A stretch of 64,000 bases of DNA from Zhengella sp020637775. GTDB lineage: Bacteria; Pseudomonadota; Alphaproteobacteria; Rhizobiales; Rhizobiaceae. Within the stretch, counting starts at the first letter, position 1; each line of letters begins with the position of its first letter. Of this stretch, positions 42,542 through 51,872 are shown piece after piece. Under the pieces are notes generated by a model. The model worked only from the letters and a program-made list of their open reading frames with translations, was not told the DNA's origin and did no database searches. The DNA lies in contig NZ_JAWKWO010000001.1 of NCBI RefSeq assembly GCF_041397485.1, positions 1,116,001-1,180,000 on the forward strand, read 5' to 3'. The position numbers and the translations under genes were made by a program.

Positions 42542-44476
42542 TCAGCCTTGCGGTTGCGGCTCCATGCCCGCTTCGGGTTCGTCACCACCCTTCTTCTTGC
42601 GCGAGCCTCCGGCCTTGGGCACGGCCGAACCGCGCGAAGGCGGCGTGTCGTCACCCATGTCGCGCGAGGGTTTCTCGCCGGCCAGAAGCTGCTTGATTTC
42701 CTCGCCGGAAAGCGTCTCGTATTCGAGCAGGCCCTCGGCCAGGGCGATCCAGTTGTCCTTCTTCGTGGTCAGGATCTCGGTCGCCTTGGCATAGGCCTCG
42801 TCGACCAGGCGGCGCACCTCGCCGTCGATCACCTGGGCGGTGGCCTCGGAAATGTTCTTCTGCTGCGCCACGGAGTGGCCCAGGAAGACTTCCTGCTGGT
42901 TCTCGCCATAGGAAACCTGGCCGAGCTTGTCGGAGAAACCCCATTGCGTCACCATCGCACGGGCGAGTTTCGTTGCCTGCTCGATGTCGGAAGATGCGCC
43001 GGACGTGATGTTCTCCTTGCCGAATTTCAGTTCCTCGGCCACGCGCCCGCCCATCATGATGGCGAGGCGCGAGATCATGTACTTGTAGCTCATGGAGTAG
43101 CGGTCGCCCTCGGGCAATTGCATCACCATGCCCAGGGCCCGTCCGCGCGGGATGATCGTCGCCTTGTGAACGGGGTCGGAGGCCGGCACATTCAGCGCCA
43201 CGATGGCGTGACCGGCCTCGTGATAGGCAGTCAGTTCCTTCTCCGCCTGGGTCATCGCGGTGGACCGGCGCTCCGCGCCCATCATCACCTTGTCCTTGGC
43301 GTCCTCGAACTCCTGCATGGTCACGAGCCGCTTGTTGCGCCGCGCGGCCATCAATGCGGCCTCGTTGACAAGGTTCATCAGGTCCGCGCCGGAGAAGCCC
43401 GGCGTGCCGCGCGCAATGGTCTTGAGATCGACATTGGGCGCCAGCGGCACATTGCGCACATGCACCTTGAGGATTTTCTCGCGGCCGACGAGATCGGGAT
43501 TGGGAACGACAACCTGCCGGTCGAAACGGCCCGGCCTGAGCAGGGCAGGATCGAGCACGTCCGGACGGTTGGTAGCCGCGATCAGGATGATCGATTCATT
43601 GGCCTCGAAACCGTCCATCTCGACAAGAAGCTGGTTGAGCGTCTGCTCGCGCTCGTCATTGCCACCGCCGAGGCCCGCGCCGCGATGGCGCCCCACCGCA
43701 TCGATTTCATCGATGAAGATGATGCAGGGCGAATTCTTCTTGGCCTGCTCGAACATGTCGCGCACGCGGCTTGCGCCCACGCCGACGAACATTTCCACGA
43801 AGTCCGAGCCGGAGATGGTGAAGAAGGGCACATTGGCCTCGCCGGCCACGGAACGCGCCAGCAGCGTCTTGCCGGTTCCGGGCGGGCCGACCAGCAGCAC
43901 ACCCTTCGGGATGCGGCCGCCAAGGCGCTGGAACTTCTGCGGGTCGCGCAGGAATTCGACGATTTCTTCCAGATCGGCCTTCGCCTCGTCCACGCCGGCG
44001 ACGTCCGCGAATGTCACGCGCCCGTGCGCCTCGGTCAGCAGCTTGGCCTTCGACTTGCCGAAACCCATCGCGCGCCCGGAACCCGACTGCATCTGCCGCA
44101 TGAAGAAGATCCAGACGCCGAGGATGATGATCATCGGCAGCCATGACAGGATGATGCTTGTCAGCGAACTGGAAGACTCGCTTTCCGGCCGCGCGTTGAT
44201 CGTGATGTTGCGGTCTTCCAGCCGGGTGACCAGGTTGCTGTCGCCAGGCGAATAGGTCTGGAAGCCGGTGCCGTTGTCGCCATAGGTGCCGGTGATCCTG
44301 TCGCCCGAGATCGTCACCGATTTCACCCGCCCGGAATCGACTTCCTGGATGAATTGCGAATAGGGAATCTCGCGCGCCGCGCTGCGTTGCTGGGGCGTCT
44401 GGAAGAGATTGAACAGGGCAATCAGGAGGACGGCGATGATCCCCCAGAGCACAAGGTTGCGATAGTTCGGATTCAT
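42542..44476 (-). CDS. ftsH: ATP-dependent zinc metalloprotease FtsH
   Basis: A 644-residue membrane AAA protease. Two helices at the N-terminus (LVLWGIIAVLLIALFNLF and WLPMIIILGVWIFFM) flank a periplasmic domain. The AAA module has Walker A GPPGTGKT (about 196-203), Walker B CIIFIDEIDAVG and the second-region homology ATNRPDVLDPALLRPGRFDR. The zinc site is HEAGH (about 419-423). It degrades misfolded membrane proteins, sigma-32 and LpxC-type targets. The gene follows tilS and has a candidate sigma-32 promoter. Confidence 0.97.
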   Translation of the reverse strand: MNPNYRNLVLWGIIAVLLIALFNLFQTPQQRSAAREIPYSQFIQEVDSGRVKSVTISGDRITGTYGDNGTGFQTYSPGDSNLVTRLEDRNITINARPESESSSSLTSIILSWLPMIIILGVWIFFMRQMQSGSGRAMGFGKSKAKLLTEAHGRVTFADVAGVDEAKADLEEIVEFLRDPQKFQRLGGRIPKGVLLVGPPGTGKTLLARSVAGEANVPFFTISGSDFVEMFVGVGASRVRDMFEQAKKNSPCIIFIDEIDAVGRHRGAGLGGGNDEREQTLNQLLVEMDGFEANESIILIAATNRPDVLDPALLRPGRFDRQVVVPNPDLVGREKILKVHVRNVPLAPNVDLKTIARGTPGFSGADLMNLVNEAALMAARRNKRLVTMQEFEDAKDKVMMGAERRSTAMTQAEKELTAYHEAGHAIVALNVPASDPVHKATIIPRGRALGMVMQLPEGDRYSMSYKYMISRLAIMMGGRVAEELKFGKENITSGASSDIEQATKLARAMVTQWGFSDKLGQVSYGENQQEVFLGHSVAQQKNISEATAQVIDGEVRRLVDEAYAKATEILTTKKDNWIALAEGLLEYETLSGEEIKQLLAGEKPSRDMGDDTPPSRGSAVPKAGGSRKKKGGDEPEAGMEPQPQG

Positions 44477-44533
44477 GATGCTTCCTGACAGCGCGGCCGA
44501 TCGCGCAGCTTCGAACAGATTTGACTGATGGTA

Positions 44534-44562
44534 ACATAGGTTCGCGGCAAGCCATTGCCAAG
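44534..44562 (-). promoter_or_regulatory. Candidate ftsH promoter, sigma-32-like
   Basis: On the minus strand CTTGGC (44562-44557) and CTATGT (44539-44534) are 17 bp apart, 58 bp upstream of the ftsH start. The CTTG and CTAT elements resemble alphaproteobacterial RpoH promoters, and ftsH is a heat-shock gene in many bacteria. Confidence 0.45.
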
Positions 44563-44629
44563 AACGCATGCGGATTTGATGGCGGACGACGGGACCAAAT
44601 GCCGCATATGGTTACAGCCCTCCGGCCGA

Positions 44630-45742
44630 TTACGCCATTGCAGGTTCGCGCGGCAGCGGATCCAGCCCTGTTTTCACGGCCAGGGCCGCAAACAGCGGAT
44701 ACTCGAAACAGGGGATGAGCAGCGGCAGCCCGGCCTGCTGCGCCCTGGCGCGCGGGTCTCTTGTCACCGACAGCCGGCCGCCGGACTGGCGGAACACGGC
44801 GCCGCCAGCCGTGAAGGCCCGGCCTCCTCCTCCGCTTGCCAGGGCGGCGAGACGCGCACGCACAACCGGAACCGGCCCATAAGCCCGTGCGCTCAGCAGG
44901 CGTGAGGCTTGCAGCGCCACCTCGGCCAGAACCTCCGGTGCCATGTCTCCCCCGGGCCGCAGGGTAAAACCGTCCGGCCAGTCGCCGATGTCGAATATGG
45001 CAGGGTCTGCAATGGCTTGCGCCGCCGCCTCGGCCACTGTCCGCCGCCGCCGGGCCTCCGCCTGCGCTTTCCGGGTCAGCGTGGCGGCATCACCGGCCTC
45101 GCTGCCGGCCATCCTCATGCGCCAGCGGACCCGTTCGAAACGGGGATCGGCATTGGACGGATCTTCCGTCCAGGCAATGGCGCGGGCGCGCAACAGGCTG
45201 CGCAGCGCGTTGCGGCGGTGGCCGAGCAGCGGCCGCAGGAACCATGTCCGCCCGCCAAACAGCGTTGCCGGCGCGATGCCTGCCATGCCCGGCCCGTCGC
45301 CGCGCGCGGCGCGCATGGCCAGCGTTTCGATCTGGTCGTCGAACGTGTGACCGGTCAGCACGACATGGCCACCGGCCTGCCGCGCCGCCTGGGAGAGCAG
45401 ACGGTAGCGTGCCTGCCGTGCCGCGGCCATCAATCCGGTGTCCGGCCCGCTCCGCGACCACGCGAGAATGCGATGGGCAACGCCGATGCTTGCGCAATGG
45501 CGGCCAACGGCCTCGGCTTCCGCCCGCGCTTCAGCGCGCAGGCCGTGATCGACCGAGAGCGCAATCAGCCGGTTCGCCGCCGCCGGGCATGCCTCCGCCG
45601 CCATGGTCAGCAAGGCCATGGAATCGCCGCCACCCGAAACCGCCAGCGCGATCGGCGCCGAACCTTCCGGGAGCGGAAAACTGTCTGGTTTTGTCCTGTT
45701 GTCCGCCCCTCCGGGCAGGAAAAACGGATCAGCAGCCGGCAA
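44630..45742 (-). CDS. tilS: tRNA(Ile)-lysidine synthetase
   Basis: A 370-residue N-type ATP pyrophosphatase. The PP-loop is ALAVSGGGDSMALLTMAAEA near residues 32-45, and LTGHTFDDQIETLAMRAARG is the second family motif. It converts C34 of the CAU tRNA-Ile to lysidine, which changes the codon read. The likely start is TTG at 45742, inside the end of cpoB (14-bp overlap), because no ATG or GTG lies before the PP-loop. The position between cpoB and ftsH is the normal rhizobial order. Confidence 0.92.
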   Translation of the reverse strand: MPAADPFFLPGGADNRTKPDSFPLPEGSAPIALAVSGGGDSMALLTMAAEACPAAANRLIALSVDHGLRAEARAEAEAVGRHCASIGVAHRILAWSRSGPDTGLMAAARQARYRLLSQAARQAGGHVVLTGHTFDDQIETLAMRAARGDGPGMAGIAPATLFGGRTWFLRPLLGHRRNALRSLLRARAIAWTEDPSNADPRFERVRWRMRMAGSEAGDAATLTRKAQAEARRRRTVAEAAAQAIADPAIFDIGDWPDGFTLRPGGDMAPEVLAEVALQASRLLSARAYGPVPVVRARLAALASGGGGRAFTAGGAVFRQSGGRLSVTRDPRARAQQAGLPLLIPCFEYPLFAALAVKTGLDPLPREPAMA

Positions 45743-46601
45743 GGGCCTGTTCCTGGGCGATCCGTTCCTTCATGGCGGAGGAAATGCCGGGATATTTCTT
45801 CGCGATGGCGCCATAGGTGGCGCAGGCGATGTCGGTCTTTTTCATGGCGGCCAGCGAAACGCCGAGCTTCAGCATCATGTCCGGCGCCTTGCCGGAGGTC
45901 GGATGTGCCTTGGTGGCATCGAGGAACACTTCCGCGGCTTCCGGATAGCGCTCCTGCCCGATGAGCGATTCACCGAGCCAGAACTTGGCGTCGGCAATCC
46001 GTTCGCCCTTGGGATAGCGCTGGATATAGGTGCCGAAGCCGGTTTCGGCGGCCTTGTAGTCGCCGGCCAGCACGAACTGGTAGGAATCGCTGTAGAGCCC
46101 TTCCGGATTGTCGGCCTGCGGCAGGGCCGCAACCGTGGTGCCATCGCCAGGCGTCTCGCCAGCCGTGGCATTGCCGTTCCCGTCCACGCTGAGGGTGCCG
46201 AGATCACGCGGCGGCGCACCCAGTTCGGTGCTGCCCGAACCCGCTTTCGACCAGTCGACGCCATCGCCTGCCGCGCCGTCCGTGGTGGCGGCGGACGGGT
46301 CTTCCCCGTCCGCCATGTCCATGGGCTGCTCCACCGCTTGCGCGGTCACGGAGCCGGTATCGCTGCCCGCCTGCGAACGCTTTTCTTCCAGTTGCTGCAG
46401 CCGGAACTCGTTGTCTTCCTGCGCCTTGCGCAGGGCTTCCTGCATCTGGAGAAGTTGGAAATTCAGCTCCTCGATCCTGCCATTGAGCTGCCGCACCTGC
46501 TCCTCGAGTTCTGTAACCCTCGGATCGTAGGTTTGCGCCATCGTCCCGCTCAGCGGGAAAACGGCCAGCATCAAGGCGAGGAGTGCGGTCTTCAAACGCA
46601 T
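45729..46601 (-). CDS. cpoB: Cell division coordinator CpoB / tol-pal system protein YbgF
   Basis: A 290-residue periplasmic protein with a signal peptide ending TMA-Q. Residues 26-75 form a coiled coil (VTELEEQVRQLNGRIEELNF). Then comes a linker rich in Gly, Asp and Thr, and a C-terminal TPR domain of about 120 residues (YQFVLAGDYKAAETGFGTYI, FWLGESLIGQERYPEAAEVF). It coordinates peptidoglycan synthesis with Tol-Pal constriction. It follows pal and overlaps tilS. Confidence 0.93.
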   Translation of the reverse strand: MRLKTALLALMLAVFPLSGTMAQTYDPRVTELEEQVRQLNGRIEELNFQLLQMQEALRKAQEDNEFRLQQLEEKRSQAGSDTGSVTAQAVEQPMDMADGEDPSAATTDGAAGDGVDWSKAGSGSTELGAPPRDLGTLSVDGNGNATAGETPGDGTTVAALPQADNPEGLYSDSYQFVLAGDYKAAETGFGTYIQRYPKGERIADAKFWLGESLIGQERYPEAAEVFLDATKAHPTSGKAPDMMLKLGVSLAAMKKTDIACATYGAIAKKYPGISSAMKERIAQEQALAGC

Positions 46602-46705
46602 TGCAATCCCCGTTTCTGTTGCCTGGGCCTGCCCGTCCGGCAGGCTCGTTCCTTCATATCAAGGCGTCCGACTTCGGCCAAATTTTGTTTTGGCCGCTCC
46701 GCAAC

Positions 46706-46735
46706 GCAAAACGGCCCCGCCTTGGCGGAGCCGTT
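46706..46735 (-). terminator. Terminator-like hairpin after pal
   Basis: On the minus strand ACGGCTCCGCC/GGCGGGGCCGT (one G-T pair, tight loop) is followed by TTTG. It lies about 25 bp after the pal stop and before cpoB, and may be partly read through. Confidence 0.7.
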
Positions 46736-46760
46736 CATCCGTGTGCCGCGTGGTCCGGCG

Positions 46761-47267
46761 TCAGCTGCCGGCGCCGTTGAGCACCGTGACAGCCCGCCGG
46801 TTCTGCGACCAGCAGGAAATGTCGTCGCACACCGCCACCGGCCGTTCCTTGCCATAGGAAATCGTCTTGATCCGGTTGCCCGCCACGCCGCGGGCGATCA
46901 GGAAGTCGCGTGTGGCCGCCGCGCGCCGTGCGCCCAGCGCCAGGTTGTATTCGCGCGTGCCGCGCTCGTCGGCATGGCCTTCGATGGTGATGCGGTAGGA
47001 ACCGTACTGGCTCAGCCACTGTGCCTGCCGGGTCAGCGTCTGCTGCGCATCGGCGCGAATGGCGGACGAATCGGTGTCGAAGAAGATCCGGTCGCCCACA
47101 TTCACCGTGAAATCCTGCGTCGAGCCCGGCGTGGCGGCATTGGCACCAAGTCCGATATCGGCTGCGGTGTTGGGAATGGTCTTCTTGGAAGCGCAGCCGG
47201 CCAGCGCCAGACCGGCGAAAAGCGCGATCATGGCCGGATTGCGGGAAAGCGTGGCGAGACGACGCAT
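46761..47267 (-). CDS. pal: Peptidoglycan-associated lipoprotein
   Basis: A 168-residue lipoprotein with lipobox LALAGC (Cys25). The C-terminal OmpA-like domain has FFDTDSSAIRADAQQTLTRQ and IEGHADERGTREYNLALGAR, the motif that grips diaminopimelate in peptidoglycan. It also has the extra CDDISCWSQNRRA typical of alphaproteobacterial Pal with two cysteines. It anchors the outer membrane to the wall together with TolB. Confidence 0.96.
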   Translation of the reverse strand: MRRLATLSRNPAMIALFAGLALAGCASKKTIPNTAADIGLGANAATPGSTQDFTVNVGDRIFFDTDSSAIRADAQQTLTRQAQWLSQYGSYRITIEGHADERGTREYNLALGARRAAATRDFLIARGVAGNRIKTISYGKERPVAVCDDISCWSQNRRAVTVLNGAGS

Positions 47268-47448
47268 GAGCGGATGTCCTTCAGGTTCGATCCGTGATGT
47301 TGACGTTTCAATAACCACGTCTGGGTTAAGGCCCCGTCAAGGAAGAGGGTTAATGATCCGTTTGCGGCCGCCCAAACCCCTTGTGGCGGACCCTATTCGC
47401 GAATGCGGCGGAAACGCGGCGCGCTTCCGCCTTTTTCCGGTGTCGCCG

Positions 47449-48765
47449 TCAATCGAGCAGCGGCGACCACGCCGGATCGGAGGCGAAGTTCGGCGTCGGC
47501 ACCGGCTGCTCGTTGCGCCCTGTCAGGTCGATGGTGAAGAGCTTTGGCCCGCCGCCGCCCGGCTGTTCCCGGAAGAACATGATGTAGCGGCCATTGGGCG
47601 CCCATGTCGGCCCCTCGTTGAGAAAGCCGGTGGTCAGGATTCGTTCGCCTGAACCGTCCGGGCGCATCACGCCGATGGAGAAATTTCCACCAGACTGCTT
47701 GGTGAAGGCGATCAGATCGCCACGCGGCGACCAGACCGGCGTCGAGTAACTGCCGTCACCGAACGAGATGCGCTGTGGCGACGAGCCGTCCGCGCCCATG
47801 ACGTAGATCTGCGCGCGCCCGGCCCGGTCCGAGGTGAAGACGATGCGGTCGCCCGCCGGCGAATAGGAAGGCGACGTGTCGATCGCGTTGGAGGCGGTCA
47901 GCCGCTGCGTCGTGCGCGAACGCAGGTCCATGGCGTAGATATTGGCATTGCCGTCGTCACGGCCCAGCGTCATGATCACCTTCTGCCCGTCCGGCGAGAA
48001 GCGCGGCGCGAAGGTCATGCCCGGAAAATCGCCGACAAGCTCGCGCTGGCCGGTCTCGATCTGCAGCAGGTAGACCCGCGGCTGGCCGCCGGCATAGGAC
48101 ATGTAGGTGATTTCCTGCCGGTTGGGCGAGAAGCGCGGCGTCAGCACGAGATCGTCGCCCCGCGTCAGGTAACGCAGGTTGGCCCCGTCCTGGTCCATGA
48201 TCGCCAGGCGCTTCTGGCGGGCGTTCTTCGGGCCCGACTCGTCCACGAAGACGACGCGGGTGTCGAAATACCCCTTCTCGCCGGTCAGCGCCTTGTAGAT
48301 GGCGTCCGAGATGATGTGCGCCACCCGCCGCCAGTTGCTCTCGGATGTGAAGAACTGCTCGCCGGTGATCTGCTGGCCGGCAAACGTGTCCCACAGCCGG
48401 AACTCGGCGCGCAACCGGCCGTCGGCCTCGCGCGTCACCCGGCCTGTCACCAGCGCCTGCGCATTCACCACCTTCCAGTCCTCGAAACGCGGCGCGACAT
48501 CGGGATTGGTCACCTTTTCGATGAAGGCGGCCTTGTCGACCGGCTTGAACAGGCCGGAGCGCTTCAGGTTCGCCGTGATCACGTCCGTGATCTGCACGCC
48601 GAGGTCGTCGCCGGACAGGAAATCGGTCACCGCGATGGGCAGCGGTTCGACCACGCCGCGATTGACGTCGATTTCCACCAGCGCGCGGGCCGGCAGCACC
48701 GTCAGGCTGAGACTGGCCGTCAGCGACGCCAGCATGATCAACGCGGCTTTGACTAGGGACTTCAT
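47449..48765 (-). CDS. tolB: Tol-Pal translocation protein TolB
   Basis: A 438-residue periplasmic protein with a signal peptide ending ARA-L. The N-terminal domain starts VEIDVNRGVVEPLPIAVTDF. The rest is a six-bladed WD40-like propeller with repeats such as SPDGQKVIMTLGRDDGNANI, SPAGDRIVFTSDRAGRAQIY and SPRGDLIAFTKQSGGNFSIG. It moves between Pal and TolA. The length matches the family. It lies 181 bp upstream of pal. Confidence 0.96.
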   Translation of the reverse strand: MKSLVKAALIMLASLTASLSLTVLPARALVEIDVNRGVVEPLPIAVTDFLSGDDLGVQITDVITANLKRSGLFKPVDKAAFIEKVTNPDVAPRFEDWKVVNAQALVTGRVTREADGRLRAEFRLWDTFAGQQITGEQFFTSESNWRRVAHIISDAIYKALTGEKGYFDTRVVFVDESGPKNARQKRLAIMDQDGANLRYLTRGDDLVLTPRFSPNRQEITYMSYAGGQPRVYLLQIETGQRELVGDFPGMTFAPRFSPDGQKVIMTLGRDDGNANIYAMDLRSRTTQRLTASNAIDTSPSYSPAGDRIVFTSDRAGRAQIYVMGADGSSPQRISFGDGSYSTPVWSPRGDLIAFTKQSGGNFSIGVMRPDGSGERILTTGFLNEGPTWAPNGRYIMFFREQPGGGGPKLFTIDLTGRNEQPVPTPNFASDPAWSPLLD

Positions 48766-48831
48766 GAATTCCTCACGTCTTTCGTTTGGCGCCGGACCGC
48801 ACCTGCCGGCTGGACATCGGTATTCCGGCTG

Positions 48832-49878
48832 TCAGTAGAACATGTCCGCCGGATCGAAATTGACGATGACTTCCCGCCAGGTCTCGTATTTTCCGGGCGG
48901 AACGGCGAGCCCGCGCATGTCGCATTTCTGGATCGCGCGCACTGCCGTGCGATCGAATTGTGCATTTCCGGAAGAGCGCAGGATCTCCGGCATGCCGTCC
49001 AGCTTGCCGTTTTCATCGAGGTTGAACTTGACGGAAACCTTCAGCTTGTCGGGATCGGAAATGCCGGCATCGATGGACCAGCAGCCGCCAAGCTGTTCGC
49101 GCAGCACGTCCATCTCGGCGCGGGTCAGCTTGGGCGCATTGGTGCGGTCATTGCCGGCCGCCGCCGGCTCGCTCTGCTTCTTCTGCCCGCCGCCGGAGGC
49201 CTTTTCCTGGTTGATCAGCGCCTTCACCTCATCGTCCAGCGACGCCAGTTCGCTGGATTGCGTGGCGGGCTTCGGCTTCTGCGCGGGGTTGTCGGAGTCC
49301 TTGCGGTCCGGTGCCTTGGCCGTCTGCGCCGGCGGCGTCGGCCGCGGTGTCGGCTTCGGCGCGCTTTCAGGCAGCTTCAGCGCCGTTTCGCTTTCCTTCG
49401 GTGCGTCTTCGATCGCCTCCTTCGCCGGATCGGGCTTGACCTCCCGGCGCGGTGCGGGCTCGGATGCCAGCTCGGTCGCCGGCACCGGCTCGGGCCGCGC
49501 CTGCGGCTGCGGCTTGGGATCCGGGGTCGGCACGGGAACGGGCGCGGGATCGGGCTCCGCCTTGGGGGCTGCGGACGCCTCTATCTTGCGCGGCCGCGGG
49601 TCCGGTGTGGGTGCATTGTCGAGATCGGCGGAATTGTCGCCGGTATTCACCGCCTCGGGCACCGTGTCCGGCCGCGTGGTGGGCTTGGGCGCCGGCGCGT
49701 CGGCCACAGGCGCCTTCTTGTCGCCCTGGACGAGCTGGGCCAGTTCCGTTTCGGTGATCGTGCTCACCGGAATGCTGTCTTCGAGAATTTCGAAGGGTTC
49801 GGGCGCGCCAAGGCTGACCAGGCCGAAAGCCAGCAGCCCGGCATGAAGCAGAACCGACGTGGTCAGACCCGCCTTCAT
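48832..49878 (-). CDS. tolA: Cell envelope integrity protein TolA
   Basis: A 348-residue protein. A single helix near the start (TTSVLLHAGLLAFGLVSLG) is followed by a long Pro-, Ala-, Lys- and Glu-rich domain II and a C-terminal TonB/TolA domain of about 100 residues (REQLGGCWSIDAGISDPDKL, VKFNLDENGKL). Domain II is proline-rich rather than the long Ala/Lys helix of E. coli, which is usual in rhizobia. It links the inner-membrane TolQR motor to Pal and TolB. The gene sits between tolR and tolB. Confidence 0.92.
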   Translation of the reverse strand: MKAGLTTSVLLHAGLLAFGLVSLGAPEPFEILEDSIPVSTITETELAQLVQGDKKAPVADAPAPKPTTRPDTVPEAVNTGDNSADLDNAPTPDPRPRKIEASAAPKAEPDPAPVPVPTPDPKPQPQARPEPVPATELASEPAPRREVKPDPAKEAIEDAPKESETALKLPESAPKPTPRPTPPAQTAKAPDRKDSDNPAQKPKPATQSSELASLDDEVKALINQEKASGGGQKKQSEPAAAGNDRTNAPKLTRAEMDVLREQLGGCWSIDAGISDPDKLKVSVKFNLDENGKLDGMPEILRSSGNAQFDRTAVRAIQKCDMRGLAVPPGKYETWREVIVNFDPADMFY

Positions 49879-49881
49879 CGC

Positions 49882-50334
49882 TCAGCCATTGTCCTCCTGG
49901 AGGGTGACGAGGCCGACATTGGAGAAGCCGCCGGCCTGGATGCGCGCCATCACGCGCATCACCGTCCCGTAATCGATGGCCTTGTCGCCGCGCACGAAGA
50001 TGCGTGCATCCGAACCGGTGGAGCGGATCGCCTGCAACTTGGCGACCAGATCCTCATAGGCGATCTCTTCTTCCTGGATGAAGATGCGCCCCTGCCCGTC
50101 GACCGACACCACGAGCGGCTGGTTTTCCGAATTCATCGGCGCGGCATCGGTTTCCGGCAGGTCCACGGGCACGCCGGTGGTCAGCAGCGGCGCGGCCACC
50201 ATGAAGATGATGAGCAGCACCAGCATCACGTCCACGAAGGGCGTGACGTTGATTTCCGACATCATGGCATGACGCCGCCCGCGCCGCCTGTGGCCACGCG
50301 ATGAAGCGGCTGCCCGTCCCATGCTCATGCCCAT
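49882..50334 (-). CDS. tolR: Biopolymer transport protein TolR
   Basis: A 150-residue protein with one helix. The motif MSEINVTPFVDVMLVLLIIF has the conserved membrane Asp that takes part in proton flow. A short, Arg-rich cytoplasmic tail (GHRRRGRRH) comes before it, and the periplasmic ExbD-like domain ends IQAGGFSNVGLVTLQ. With TolQ it makes the proton-driven motor. The stop is 3 bp from the tolA start. Confidence 0.94.
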   Translation of the reverse strand: MGMSMGRAAASSRGHRRRGRRHAMMSEINVTPFVDVMLVLLIIFMVAAPLLTTGVPVDLPETDAAPMNSENQPLVVSVDGQGRIFIQEEEIAYEDLVAKLQAIRSTGSDARIFVRGDKAIDYGTVMRVMARIQAGGFSNVGLVTLQEDNG

Positions 50335-50359
50335 GGCGTCTTTCTCCCTGGCTCCGGTC

Positions 50360-51118
50360 TCATTCGGCCGCCTGCGCGCGCACGTGGCTGCGCTCGTCGA
50401 TCTGGCGCGACAGGATGGCGGAGAATTCGTCGGCGAACCCTTCCATCCGCGTGCCCAGTTTGCCGGCATCCGATGTCAGCTTGTTGTAGGCAACGACGGC
50501 GGGAATCGCCGCCAGAAGACCCATGGCGGTGGCCAGAAGCGCCTCGGCGATACCCGGCGCCACCACGGCCAGATTGGTGGATTTCGATCCGGCAATCGCC
50601 TGGAACGAGGTCATGATGCCGACGACCGTGCCGAACAGGCCGATGAACGGGCCGGCCGAACCGATCGTCGCCAGGAAGCCGAGCCGGCTTTCAAGCCGTT
50701 CCATCTCGCGCCCCAGCGCCAGGTCCATCGCCTTGTCGATACGTGTCTGCAAGGCCATGGGCGAACGCGCGCCCTTCTCGAAACTCTTTTTCCATTCCCG
50801 CATGGCGGCCACGAAAATGGCGCCCATGCCGGCGGTCTTGCGCTCGGACAACGTTTTGTAAAGCTCTTCGAGCGACTGGCCGGACCAGAAGATCTCCTCG
50901 AACCGGTTCAGCGCCAGCCGCATGCGCGAAAAGGCGATCATCTTGTCCACGATGATCGCCCAGGTCCAGATCGAGGCGAGGAGCAGCCCGATCATGACCA
51001 GTTTGACAACCCAGCCGGCCTGCATGAACAGGCCCCAGATGGAGACGTCGGCGTTGGGGGCCGCCAGAGCCAGTTGTTCCATTTCGGTATCGTTCCCTTG
51101 GCCGCCGGGCGCACCCAT
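50360..51118 (-). CDS. tolQ: Biopolymer transport protein TolQ
   Basis: A 252-residue MotA/TolQ/ExbB protein with three helices (VVKLVMIGLLLASIWTWAII, IGSAGPFIGLFGTVVGIMTS and GIAEALLATAMGLLAAIPAV). The central motifs LARG-like LALGREMERLESRLGFLATIGSAGP and GTVVGIM are diagnostic. It forms the proton channel with TolR. The start is either 51118 or the internal ATG at 51082; neither has a strong ribosome-binding site. A CtrA-type half-perfect box lies 163 bp upstream. Confidence 0.95.
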   Translation of the reverse strand: MGAPGGQGNDTEMEQLALAAPNADVSIWGLFMQAGWVVKLVMIGLLLASIWTWAIIVDKMIAFSRMRLALNRFEEIFWSGQSLEELYKTLSERKTAGMGAIFVAAMREWKKSFEKGARSPMALQTRIDKAMDLALGREMERLESRLGFLATIGSAGPFIGLFGTVVGIMTSFQAIAGSKSTNLAVVAPGIAEALLATAMGLLAAIPAVVAYNKLTSDAGKLGTRMEGFADEFSAILSRQIDERSHVRAQAAE

Positions 51119-51280
51119 CGCCTTGTTCGGGGTGTCCCGGCCTGATGTTTCGTGGCTATCCGGAATTCGCAGCGCTTTTAATCAAAAGCATGCCATTGCG
51201 GGCCTTTTCCGGGCAAATCGTGGTCAAACAATGGCGCACGCGGATCACACGGCACCTGCCGCACAGCATGGCCGTTCATG

Positions 51281-51296
51281 GTTAACGATCCGTTAG
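51281..51296. promoter_or_regulatory. CtrA-like box (one mismatch) upstream of tolQ
   Basis: On the minus strand CTAACGGATCGTTAAC matches TTAA-N7-TTAAC except at the first base. It lies in the 208-bp space between ybgC and tolQ. This is a weaker candidate than the perfect boxes elsewhere in the window. Confidence 0.35.
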
Positions 51297-51326
51297 GGGC
51301 TCTTGCGCCCGCCCGGTGAAGGGACT

Positions 51327-51797
51327 TCAGCCGTCCGGCAGGAAGATCGCCTTCCAGTCTTTCGGGAAGCGGCGCGGCCGCCCCGTCTCCGACATGATGG
51401 CGGCCTCCACCCGCGCCTCGATCAGCACGTCTTGCCCGCGCAGGATGCGCTGCGCCATGAAGATCCGCGCGCCCGAAATGCTGTCCGTCCGGGTCTCGAT
51501 CTCCAGCACGTCGTCGATACGCGCCGGCTGGCGGAAATCGATCTCCATGCGCCGGACCACCCACACGATCTTCTCGCCAAGGCTGCCCTCTGCCAGGTCG
51601 GTGTGATGCACCCCCGCCAGCCGCAGGAAATCGGAGCGCCCGCGCTCCAGGAATTCCAGATAGCGGGCGTGGTAGACGACGCCTGAGAAATCCGTATCGG
51701 CATAATAGACCCGGGCAAGGAGCCGGTGCACCCCGTCCGTCACTTCGCCGGCCAGCGGCGTCGCAAGACCCTCTGCCGGTTTACCATGTGCCGTCAT
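51327..51797 (-). CDS. ybgC: Tol-Pal-associated acyl-CoA thioesterase
   Basis: A 156-residue hot-dog-fold thioesterase. The catalytic loop is VYYADTDFSGVVYHARYLEF with Asp near residue 34. The family length is about 135-150, and a short N-terminal tail is present. It hydrolyses short- or acyl-carrier thioesters. It is the first gene of the tol-pal cluster. In related rhizobia ruvB lies directly upstream; here other genes intervene. Confidence 0.93.
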   Translation of the reverse strand: MTAHGKPAEGLATPLAGEVTDGVHRLLARVYYADTDFSGVVYHARYLEFLERGRSDFLRLAGVHHTDLAEGSLGEKIVWVVRRMEIDFRQPARIDDVLEIETRTDSISGARIFMAQRILRGQDVLIEARVEAAIMSETGRPRRFPKDWKAIFLPDG

Positions 51798-51872
51798 TGC
51801 TGCCCTGCCTCGCTTGCCCGCCGCCGGTTCCATGCCACATTGTGCCCAACGCACCGCATCGGGATGGCATTG

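Noticed and set aside
42395..44146. 583-codon plus-strand frame opposite ftsH
   Set aside because: It is the mirror frame of ftsH, whose Walker and zinc motifs are unmistakable.
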